A stretch of DNA of 43,402 nt from Candidatus Binatota bacterium (GTDB taxonomy: Bacteria; Desulfobacterota; Binatia; UBA1149): assembly GCA_012960245.1 (NCBI GenBank), contig DUBO01000006.1, positions 1 through 43,402 of the forward strand. The letters run 5' to 3'. The notes below the pieces were generated by a model. It was not told the origin of the DNA. It saw nothing but the letters and a program-made list of their open reading frames with translations, and ran no database searches. Position numbers and translations under genes: made by a program. Of the stretch, positions 26,149 through 33,062 are shown in pieces. Position 1 is the first letter of the stretch. Every line of letters starts with the position of its first letter.

Positions 26149-27321
26149 TCAGGGAGTGAAGGCGCCGCCGCCGCGGGCAAACCAATTAAGGGGGTCGGTG
26201 GTCTGCCCCTCGCGCCTGAGCTCGAAGTGCAGGGTGCGCGTGAGCGCCGAAACGCTGCCCACCTGCTGGCCGGCGCTGACGACGTCGCCCACCTCCCGGT
26301 CGAGGGCCGCCAGGCGCGCGTAAACAGTGTGAAATCGGTCGCCGTGACTAATGATCACGGTGTTTCCCATTCCCGGGAAGGGTCCGGCGAACACTATCTC
26401 TCCACGGGCCACCGACTTCACCCCGCGGTCGGAGGCCGCGAGCACGTCGAGACCCTGGCTGGTCGTACCCGGTCGTCGCCCCTCCTGCCCGAACACCCGC
26501 AGCAATTTGCCCGTCATTGGCACCTCGAGCTGCCCCTGTCGCCGCGAGAAGCTGCGCAGCCCTGTCCTCCCACGCAGCGACGAGCGGTGTCCCGAGCTGC
26601 CTCCGCGATCGCGCTTGAGGATTCGCTCCATGGCTCCTTCTCTTTCGCGGGCGCCGCTCGCGGTGCCCGACTGCCCGCCAGATGATCCGGCCGACTCGGC
26701 AAGGCTGCGTTCATCGAGGCGCTTTTCGAGTCCCCGCAAGAGGACGATTTTTTTCGCGCGCGCCCCCCCGTTCTCGTCCATGACTGCGCGGGCCGCGCCC
26801 ACCCGGCCTTGCAGTTGTTGGCCGGCCTGCTCAAGACGCGACAATCCCTCGAGGTACCCGTCGCGCGCCTGCTCGTAGTCGTGCAGCGCGCCGTTGTCGG
26901 CCCTCGACACGGCCACCAGGTAGCGAGCCATGCGCAGCGGATCGTTGGCCGACGCCATGCCCAGCAGCGAGCCCATGCTACCCAGGCGACCGCGACGGTA
27001 GATGCCGGCCAGGCGTTTTTCTATAACCAGCCGGGCCCCGACGCGGCGCTGCTCGAGCCCCTCGAGCTCGGCGGCCAGGGCGTCCCGCTCGCGGGTGAGC
27101 TCGTCCTGCTCCTCGCGCAGGCGGTCAAAGTTGCGGCTGGTGCGAATCAGCGTGTCATCGAGATCCTGGATCTCTTCGAGCAGCGGGCCGGGTTCGGTGA
27201 GTTCGGCCGCGGCGACACTATCGGCGACAATATCATCGCGCGCGCCCGCGACGCCGGCGACCAACAGCAGGCAAAGCACGGCCGTAGAAATCTTTGCCAT
27301 CCGGGCGACGCCGGCTTTCAT
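26149..27321 (-). CDS. envC: EnvC-like murein hydrolase activator (degenerate LytM domain)
   Basis: A 390-residue periplasmic protein. A signal peptide at 8-27 ends AGVAGA. Residues ~45-235 are a long coiled coil (EEIQDLDDTLIRTS, LREEQDELTRERDALAAEL) of the kind that docks onto the FtsX periplasmic loop. The C-terminal LytM domain (~265-385) lacks zinc ligands: Ser288 replaces His in the H-x-G-x-D motif, Arg336 replaces the His of YAHL, and TLH replaces HLH. As in E. coli EnvC it should activate amidases rather than cut murein itself. The ATG overlaps the ftsX stop by 4 bp, completing an ftsE-ftsX-envC unit. Confidence 0.92.
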   Translation of the reverse strand: MKAGVARMAKISTAVLCLLLVAGVAGARDDIVADSVAAAELTEPGPLLEEIQDLDDTLIRTSRNFDRLREEQDELTRERDALAAELEGLEQRRVGARLVIEKRLAGIYRRGRLGSMGSLLGMASANDPLRMARYLVAVSRADNGALHDYEQARDGYLEGLSRLEQAGQQLQGRVGAARAVMDENGGARAKKIVLLRGLEKRLDERSLAESAGSSGGQSGTASGAREREGAMERILKRDRGGSSGHRSSLRGRTGLRSFSRRQGQLEVPMTGKLLRVFGQEGRRPGTTSQGLDVLAASDRGVKSVARGEIVFAGPFPGMGNTVIISHGDRFHTVYARLAALDREVGDVVSAGQQVGSVSALTRTLHFELRREGQTTDPLNWFARGGGAFTP

Positions 27322-28244
27322 CGCTGCGGCGCCGAGCTCCAGGCCGCGAACCTCTGCATGCCCAGCCAGCTACCGACCACACCAAGGCCGGCTCCCCAGG
27401 CCACCAGCGTCACAGATTGCAGCGGCGTGAGAAAAGCAGTCGCGCCGGCTAGCAGCGGCATCTCGGCCGCCAGCGGCCCGGCGGTCAGGCGGAACACCAG
27501 CGCCAGCATGGCCACCGCAGCAGCCGAACCCAGCAGCCCTTCGAGCAGGCCGGCCAGCAGCAAGGGTCCCCAGTAGGCAGTGCCGACGGCCCCCACGAGC
27601 CTGAGCACCTCCATTTCTTCGCGGCGCGTAAACACCGCGAGCTGGAAGGTAGCGCTCACGATAATGGTGGAGGCCACCAGCGCCAGCGCCCCCAGCGCCC
27701 ACGCCACCCAGCGCACCAGCCCCATGGTGCCGCGCAGTCGGCGACCCAGCTGGCGATTGTACTGAACGTCTTCGATCTCGGGCATGGCCGACCACGACTC
27801 GAGCAGGGAGTCGAGCCCGGGGCCGCTGAACCCCTGCTCAAGGGCCAGCTCAAACGACGCGGGCAACACCTCGGCGTCGAGTCCGTCGAGCAGTTCGGCG
27901 CTGCCCACCAGGTTGCCCGCCAGGAACTGCCAGGCCTCGTCCTTCGAAACGTATTGCACCCTGCCCACGCCCTCGGTGGCGGCAAAGCTTTTCTTGAGTT
28001 CCACCACCCGGGCCTCGCTCACCCCGTTGGCGAGGTATACCGAAACGTCAACACCAGAGGAGGCCACGCCAGAGACCACTCGGTAGACGTTGCTACCCAC
28101 CAGCAGGACGGTGCCGGCCAGCAGCACGCTGACCGCGATAGAGGTTATGGTGACGCTGCTTATGACCGGCGTAGCGAGAATGCTGTCAACGGCGCGGCGA
28201 ACGAAAAACGAGATTGGTTGCAGCTGGGGTCGTCCCCGGCTCAC
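27318..28244 (-). CDS. ftsX: Cell division ABC transporter permease FtsX
   Basis: Inner-membrane partner of FtsE that passes the division-ring signal to EnvC-type murein hydrolase activators. The 308-residue product has the FtsX layout: a first helix near 25-50, a ~120-residue periplasmic loop, then three helices in the C-terminal half, with AVFTRREEMEVLRLVGA between them. The start is assigned to GTG 28242-28244, which overlaps the ftsE TGA as GTGA. The open frame extends to 28322, but that part overlaps ftsE and lacks family similarity. The 4-bp overlaps at both ends make ftsE-ftsX-envC a tightly coupled unit. Confidence 0.95.
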   Translation of the reverse strand: MSRGRPQLQPISFFVRRAVDSILATPVISSVTITSIAVSVLLAGTVLLVGSNVYRVVSGVASSGVDVSVYLANGVSEARVVELKKSFAATEGVGRVQYVSKDEAWQFLAGNLVGSAELLDGLDAEVLPASFELALEQGFSGPGLDSLLESWSAMPEIEDVQYNRQLGRRLRGTMGLVRWVAWALGALALVASTIIVSATFQLAVFTRREEMEVLRLVGAVGTAYWGPLLLAGLLEGLLGSAAAVAMLALVFRLTAGPLAAEMPLLAGATAFLTPLQSVTLVAWGAGLGVVGSWLGMQRFAAWSSAPQR

Positions 28245-28936
28245 TGAACGCGGTCCGGGCGGTCTTCCCCCAGGCGGCTGTCTTCTACTATGCGCCCGCC
28301 GGCCATCACGAGCATGCGACACGAAAGCTGCTCAAGCGCGTCCATGTCGTGGGTAGCCATCAGCACGGTGGTGCCACGACGGTTTACTTCCTGCAGAAGC
28401 TCGAGAATTTCGGCTGTGGTATCGGGATCGAGGCTGCCGGTAGGTTCGTCGGCGAGCAGCAGCACCGGATCGTTGACAAGAGAGCGTGCCAGGGCCACCC
28501 GCTGTCGCTCACCGCTGGCCAGGTGCAGCGGCAGCATGTCGCCGTAGTCCTCCATGCCCATCATGCACAGCAGGTCGTCGGCCCTGCGACGAGCCTCTGT
28601 GCAGGACACGCCGCCAACCTCGGCCGCGAGGGCAACGTTCTCACGCACGCTCAAGCGATCGATCAGGCGGGAGTCCTGAAACACCAGGCCCATCTCGCGC
28701 CTGAGAGCGGCCAGCGCGTCGCTCTCCATGCAGTCAAGGTTGCGACCGTTGACAACGCCCGTACCCACGGTGGCCATCTCATCGCCGAACAGTATGCGCA
28801 TGAGCGTAGTCTTGCCCGCACCGCTGGCGCCGGTGAGCAGCACGAACTCTCCCGGCTCCACGTGCAGCGACACCGAGTCAACCGCTGGGTCGAGGCGCCC
28901 CTTAAAAGATTTACCTATGTTGTTAAGCCGGATCAT
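28241..28936 (-). CDS. ftsE: Cell division ATP-binding protein FtsE
   Basis: ABC ATPase of 231 residues that pairs with FtsX at the division septum. Walker A is GASGAGKT at 36-43, the signature is LASGERQRV and Walker B is LLLADEPTGSLD, with H-loop ATHDMD. The beginning MIRLNNIGKSFKG is typical. ATG 28934-28936 is preferred to a longer frame reaching 28981, which runs into a polypyrimidine leader and has no family match. It lies 118 bp downstream of the Lgt-TlpA gene; a 7-bp perfect hairpin lies in that gap. Confidence 0.96.
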   Translation of the reverse strand: MIRLNNIGKSFKGRLDPAVDSVSLHVEPGEFVLLTGASGAGKTTLMRILFGDEMATVGTGVVNGRNLDCMESDALAALRREMGLVFQDSRLIDRLSVRENVALAAEVGGVSCTEARRRADDLLCMMGMEDYGDMLPLHLASGERQRVALARSLVNDPVLLLADEPTGSLDPDTTAEILELLQEVNRRGTTVLMATHDMDALEQLSCRMLVMAGGRIVEDSRLGEDRPDRVQ

Positions 28937-28981
28937 CTGAAACCCGGGAGCCGCGTACGGCCCCCTCCTCTCTCCTCTCAA

Positions 28982-28999
28982 GGTGTTCCTGCGAACACC
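28982..28999 (-). other. Hairpin in the lgt-tlpA to ftsE gap
   Basis: Perfect inverted repeat GGTGTTC / GAACACC with a 4-nt loop. No U-tract follows on the minus strand; a purine-rich AGAGGAGAGAGGAGG stretch does. It could be an RNA-processing or stabilising element ahead of ftsE. Not a canonical terminator. Confidence 0.35.
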
Positions 29000-29054
29000 A
29001 CCTGCACCACACCCTCTTGCCGGCGGCCGCGTAGCCGATACCGCGTTGCCACGA

Positions 29055-30332
29055 TCAGCCTCCCAGCAGGGTTTCTATTCTCTTCCTGAGCTCCGCGCTT
29101 GGGCGCCCACCCTCGGCGGGCAGCGGGCCAATGTACTTACCCTGTACACGCCCCTCACGATCGATCAGGAAGGTCTCCGGATAACCGGTTATACCATACA
29201 GTGTACCTACTTGACCGTCGGGGTCCAAGAGGATCTCGAAGTCAAGGGGGCTTCGCTCGAGAAATTCTTTAACCCGAGCCGGTTCGTCGTCGCCCGCCAG
29301 GCCCACCACGCGCAGGCCACGGTCCTTGTAGTCGGCCGCCAGCTCGTTGAGCAGGGGCATCTCTTCTATGCAGGGCGGGCACCAGGTGGCCCACAGGTTG
29401 AGCAGCACCGTACTGCCGCGGTAACCCGACAACTTGCGCACGGCGCCATCGGGCCGCACAAGCATGAAATCAGGGGCTTTCTGGCCGCGCGACAAGCCCG
29501 ACGTGCTGTTGCAGCCCGGCAGGGCAAGCAAGCCCAGGGCCAGCACTACCACCGCCGCCGGGGTGCCCAGGCCCCGCAGCAACGCCCCCCTGCGCCAGAA
29601 AAGCCAAGCCAGGCCTCCCGTTACCATCGCCGCGGCAATGAACTGGGCCTGGGTCAGGCCCAGTCCCACCAGCGGGTTTACCCGCAGAAACTCTACCCCA
29701 AAGCGCACAGAACCGGCCAGTACACAGTAAAGAGCGAACATCGTGCCGCGGGGCAGGTCGCGACGACGAAGCCCCCACAACACGCCAAAAACAGCCATGT
29801 AGCCGGCAAACTCGTACAGTGGGGTCGGGTGCACGAGCACGCCCGGAGCGTGTGGCCAGCCTATAATCGCTTTTTCGTAAGCCACGCCCCAGGGCACGGA
29901 AGTCACCTTGCCCCAGTCGCCATCACCCGCCACGTGGCAACCCACCCGGCCCAGCGCCTGGCCCAGGGCGAGCGCCGGCGCACAGCACTCGAGCACGGTA
30001 GGGAAATCGAAGTGATTGCGTTTTGCCAGTAGCCAGGCCACGGCCGCGCCACCGATCAGCCCCCCGTACCACACGAAACCCGCGCCCGAGAGCAACGCCT
30101 GCAACGGGTTGCGGGCAAGGGCCGACAGGTCGTTGGTGAGCGAGAGCAGGCGCGAGCCCAGCAGACCGGCCACGAACACCCACACGAGATAGTTCCACAT
30201 CTTATCACCGTCGCCACCGCGACGGCGGAACTCGCTTACGGCGGCCATGGAGCCAAAGTAGAAGCCGGCGGCCATCATCACGCCGAAGCTGTAGACCGTG
30301 AACGGGCCCAGGCTGAACAGTACCGGATGCAC
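29055..30332 (-). CDS. Fusion of Lgt-family diacylglyceryl transferase and TlpA/ResA-like thioredoxin
   Basis: A single 425-residue frame joins two proteins. Residues 1-250 are a multi-helix Lgt-family enzyme, of the variant type with GFVWYGGLIGG (87-95), GRVGCHVAGD (128-137), HPTPLYE (168-174) and RFGVEFLR (210-217); Lgt moves diacylglycerol from phosphatidylglycerol to the lipobox Cys of prolipoproteins. Residues 255-273 are an extra membrane helix ending in lipobox LPGC (Cys274). Residues ~284-425 are a thioredoxin-fold domain with active site WATWCPPC (Cys318, Cys321) and cis-Pro in GYPETF. In known Lgt the C-terminus is cytoplasmic, so one added helix would place the thioredoxin domain in the periplasm. 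The start is GTG at 30330-30332. No frameshift is needed. A split by internal initiation or LspA processing is possible. Confidence 0.9.
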   Translation of the reverse strand: MHPVLFSLGPFTVYSFGVMMAAGFYFGSMAAVSEFRRRGGDGDKMWNYLVWVFVAGLLGSRLLSLTNDLSALARNPLQALLSGAGFVWYGGLIGGAAVAWLLAKRNHFDFPTVLECCAPALALGQALGRVGCHVAGDGDWGKVTSVPWGVAYEKAIIGWPHAPGVLVHPTPLYEFAGYMAVFGVLWGLRRRDLPRGTMFALYCVLAGSVRFGVEFLRVNPLVGLGLTQAQFIAAAMVTGGLAWLFWRRGALLRGLGTPAAVVVLALGLLALPGCNSTSGLSRGQKAPDFMLVRPDGAVRKLSGYRGSTVLLNLWATWCPPCIEEMPLLNELAADYKDRGLRVVGLAGDDEPARVKEFLERSPLDFEILLDPDGQVGTLYGITGYPETFLIDREGRVQGKYIGPLPAEGGRPSAELRKRIETLLGG

Positions 30333-30418
30333 GCCGGCAACATAGCAAGCACAGCCTCCCGCTACGACAGCCGGTACGCGCTCTTTTATTCAGCTCGGGC
30401 CGGGGGATAACTTCGGGC

Positions 30419-31438
30419 ATGACCAACGAAACCGTCTGGCGTATCTACGGATCCGAGCTTTCGCCTTATTCGCTCAAGGCCAGGGCTTACTTTCACTACA
30501 AGCAGATCCCCCACGAGTGGATCATCCGCAGCCAGGACCGCATGGAAGAATTCCAGCGCTACGCCAAGCTGCCGCTGGTTCCGCTGGTGGTATCGCCCGA
30601 CGAGGAGGCCATGCAGGACTCCACGCCCATCATCGAAAAACTCGAACAGCGTTTTGTCGAACCGTCCCTGCAGCCGCCCGACCCGGTGTCGGCCTTCGTA
30701 TCAGTGCTTCTCGAAGAATACGGCGACGAGTGGGTCAACAAGCCCATGTTTCACTACCGCTGGTCGCGTGAAGCCGACCAGGATTCGGCCGCCGGTCGCC
30801 TGGCCGTCGACATGCTCCCCCCCGACTCCGACGAGCAAACGCTCTCCGGGGTGGCCGACGTCATCAAGCAGCGCATGGTTCCCCGGCTGTCGTTCGTGGG
30901 CAGCAACGAAGGCACCGCACCCATAATAGAAGAGTCTTTCGCCACGCTCACTTCCCTGCTCGAAACCCACCTCGCTGAGCGGCCTTATCTTTTCGGTGGC
31001 CGTCCCTGCATGGCCGACTTCGGCATCGCGCCACAGCTATACCAATGCCTGACCGACCCGACTGCCGGTGGGCTGCTGCGCGACAACAGCCCGGCTGTTA
31101 CTGCATGGTGCGAGCGCATGCTCACCCCGAAGGTGCAGGGTAAGTTCGAAACCTGGGATGCGTTGGCCGCCACGCTCGAGCCCCTGCTCGCAAAAGAACT
31201 GGCGGCCGTGTTCCTACCCTGGTCAACGGCCAACGCCGTCGCCTTGGCCCGGGGCGACGAGAAGTTCGAAGTGGACCTGAACGGCCGACCCTTCGTGCAG
31301 CAGACACAGAAGTACCACGCGCGCTCGCTGACCGCGCTCAAGCAGAAATACGCCGATGCGGCCGCGCAGGCCGACGACGAGTCGAAGCTCACCCCCCTGC
31401 TCAAACGCAGCGGCTGCCTCGACTGGCTGGCCTGTTGA
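30419..31438 (+). CDS. Glutathione S-transferase-family protein with extended C-terminus
   Basis: A 339-residue protein with an N-terminal thioredoxin-like GST domain (1-80; WRIYGSELSPYSLKARAYFH with Ser15 in the usual catalytic position, then cis-Pro LPLVPLV and the DSTPIIEKL helix). An all-helical C-terminal domain follows, ending PYLFGGRPCMADFGIAPQLY. A further ~100 residues (~235-339) are not part of canonical ~210-residue GSTs. The gene at 36733-37797 has the same extended layout, so this is a paralogue pair. The substrate is unknown; the glutathione requirement is only inferred from the fold. Divergent from the Lgt-TlpA operon; the 86-bp gap holds no clear promoter. Confidence 0.8.
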   Translation: MTNETVWRIYGSELSPYSLKARAYFHYKQIPHEWIIRSQDRMEEFQRYAKLPLVPLVVSPDEEAMQDSTPIIEKLEQRFVEPSLQPPDPVSAFVSVLLEEYGDEWVNKPMFHYRWSREADQDSAAGRLAVDMLPPDSDEQTLSGVADVIKQRMVPRLSFVGSNEGTAPIIEESFATLTSLLETHLAERPYLFGGRPCMADFGIAPQLYQCLTDPTAGGLLRDNSPAVTAWCERMLTPKVQGKFETWDALAATLEPLLAKELAAVFLPWSTANAVALARGDEKFEVDLNGRPFVQQTQKYHARSLTALKQKYADAAAQADDESKLTPLLKRSGCLDWLAC

Positions 31439-31570
31439 GCGAGTTATTTTCCTGACGCGGCGCGCCACGGCCCGCGTTCTAACCACTGCCTGCGCCTAGT
31501 TCGCGCGGGCATATCACGGGCGAAATAGTTTTTCTCCGGTTGTGTCAGATTAGCATTGACCCGAAGTGGT

Positions 31571-31585
31571 AAAACGTGATGTTTT
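31571..31585. promoter_or_regulatory. Candidate operator upstream of the PadR gene
   Basis: The inverted repeat AAAAC-GTGAT-GTTTT lies 93 bp upstream of the PadR ATG, just after a TTGACC (31556-31561) that could be a -35 box. PadR proteins often repress their own operon through short A/T-rich palindromes. The rest of the 239-bp gap (31439-31677) shows no gene. Confidence 0.3.
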
Positions 31586-31677
31586 TGTTCGCGTTCTGCA
31601 ATTCGCCTTTCTGACCTGCGGTTCCCCCGACGCCACCTCCAGCCAGCCGCTCTATAAACGAAAGGCAAGGGGGGCCG

Positions 31678-32286
31678 ATGAAAATACCGGCAGGTAATCT
31701 CAACTTCGCTTTGCTCGGACTCGTGGCTGCACGAAGCTCCGGTGTACACGGCTACCAACTCAAGACCGAGTTTGAGGCCCTCTGCGAAGATTTCTGGCAA
31801 CTGAATTACGGCCGACTCTACCGGGCGCTCGACAACCTCGAGACCAGCGGGGAACTGGTCGGCGAACAGCAGGTGCAGATCGGCCGGCCCAACCGTAAGG
31901 TCTACCGCATCACGAGCAAGGGTGAGCAGAGTCTTGATGACTGGCTGCTGCAGCCACTCTCCGACGAGCCCCGCCCGCTGCGCGACGAGTTGTCGTTGCG
32001 CCTCTTGTTCCAACGCCACCGCGACCCCCTGAAAGTACAGCGCCTGGTCTGCGAGCAACGCGCCATCTACATGTCTCGCCTGGCCCGCGTCGCACGACGG
32101 CGCAGGAAGCTGGACGGCATAGATTTTGAGTCCACCGTCACCCGGCTGGTGATGGACGGACTGGAGATGCGGGTGAAGGCCGACCTTTCCTGGCTCGAAC
32201 ACGTAGAGCACACGTTGCTCGAAGAAATGGCCGCGGCCGCTGCGACCACCATCCGCGACCAATCAACAGGGAGAACTAACCCATGA
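31678..32286 (+). CDS. PadR-family transcriptional regulator
   Basis: A 202-residue regulator with the PadR winged helix at the N-terminus: NFALLGLVAARSSGVHGYQL, then LNYGRLYRALDNLETSGELV (recognition helix) and the wing RPNRKVYRITSKGEQSL. The C-terminal ~100 residues form the Vir-like helical dimerisation domain. A strong AAGGGGGG site precedes ATG 31678. The stop overlaps the ABC ATPase ATG as ATGA (32283-32286), so regulator, ATPase, permease and ketosynthase-like genes form one operon. PadR proteins usually repress such transporter genes until a hydrophobic ligand binds. Confidence 0.92.
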   Translation: MKIPAGNLNFALLGLVAARSSGVHGYQLKTEFEALCEDFWQLNYGRLYRALDNLETSGELVGEQQVQIGRPNRKVYRITSKGEQSLDDWLLQPLSDEPRPLRDELSLRLLFQRHRDPLKVQRLVCEQRAIYMSRLARVARRRRKLDGIDFESTVTRLVMDGLEMRVKADLSWLEHVEHTLLEEMAAAAATTIRDQSTGRTNP

Positions 32287-33056
32287 TTCGTTTTAAAAAC
32301 GTCCACAAGACATTCGGCACCGGCGATAACCAGGTCTGCGCGGCCCAGGGCATAGACCTCGAGATCCCGGTCGGCCAGCTCTGCGGCATCATGGGTCCGA
32401 GCGGTTCGGGCAAAAGCACCCTGCTGCACATAGCCGCCGGCCTGGTGGACGCCGACAAGGGCTCGGTGAGCATAGGCGCGCGCGACGTATCGCGCATGAC
32501 CGCCGAGGAACTCACACTCATGCGCAGGCGCGAGGTGGGCGTGGTCTTCCAATTTTTCAACCTGCTGCCCTATCTCGACGCGCGCGAAAACGTGGAGCTG
32601 CCGCTCTTGCTTGACGCCGTCAGCACGGATGAACGCAGGAATCGCGCCACCAAGGCGCTCGAGATGGTGGGCCTGCTCCACCGCGCTACGCATCGTCCGC
32701 CGCAGATGTCAGGCGGCGAAATGCAGCGCGTGGCCATCGCCAGGGCGCTGGTGATCTCGCCCAGACTCGTACTGGCCGACGAACCAACTGGCAACCTCGA
32801 CTCGGCCGCCGGCCGCCAGATCATAAGCCTGCTGCGCGACATCAACGACAGCACGGGTGTCACCATGCTGGTGGTCACCCACGACCCTGTGTGGGCGGCC
32901 AACTGCGACCGCGTGGTACGGCTGGTGGACGGGCTGGTGAGCGAGGACACCTACCTGAAACCTCGGGATAACGGTGACAGCAAACCCAACGAGCGGGGCG
33001 CGGTGGCAGAAACCAGCGGCAAAAACGGAGGCAAGGCCGCCGCGGTCCTGCAGTAA
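32283..33056 (+). CDS. ABC transporter ATP-binding protein (MacB/LolD type)
   Basis: ABC ATPase of 257 residues from the MacB/LolD/FtsE branch that couples to FtsX-type permeases. Walker A is GPSGSGKS at 38-45, the Q-loop Gln is Gln90 (VFQFFNLLPYL), the signature MSGGEMQR is at 142-149, Walker B is RLVLADEPTGNLD (Asp166-Glu167) and the H-loop is VVTHDP. The ~35-residue C-terminal tail (rich in Asn, Gly and Lys) is extra and probably disordered. ATG 32283 overlaps the PadR stop; the permease starts 6 bp after its stop. The pair likely moves a lipid, lipoprotein or amphipathic compound by mechanotransmission. Confidence 0.93.
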   Translation: MIRFKNVHKTFGTGDNQVCAAQGIDLEIPVGQLCGIMGPSGSGKSTLLHIAAGLVDADKGSVSIGARDVSRMTAEELTLMRRREVGVVFQFFNLLPYLDARENVELPLLLDAVSTDERRNRATKALEMVGLLHRATHRPPQMSGGEMQRVAIARALVISPRLVLADEPTGNLDSAAGRQIISLLRDINDSTGVTMLVVTHDPVWAANCDRVVRLVDGLVSEDTYLKPRDNGDSKPNERGAVAETSGKNGGKAAAVLQ

Positions 33057-33062
33057 GAAACA

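Noticed and set aside
29500..29580. Possible frameshift or missing stop between Lgt and TlpA halves
   Set aside because: The frame is continuous and the joining segment is a plausible membrane helix with correct topology. I keep assembly error only as a refutation test.
28983..30032. 349-residue plus-strand open frame
   Set aside because: Antisense to the Lgt-TlpA gene, whose domain motifs are unambiguous.
31444..32262. 272-residue minus-strand open frame
   Set aside because: Antisense to the PadR gene and its leader; PadR has a strong ribosome-binding site and clear winged-helix sequence.
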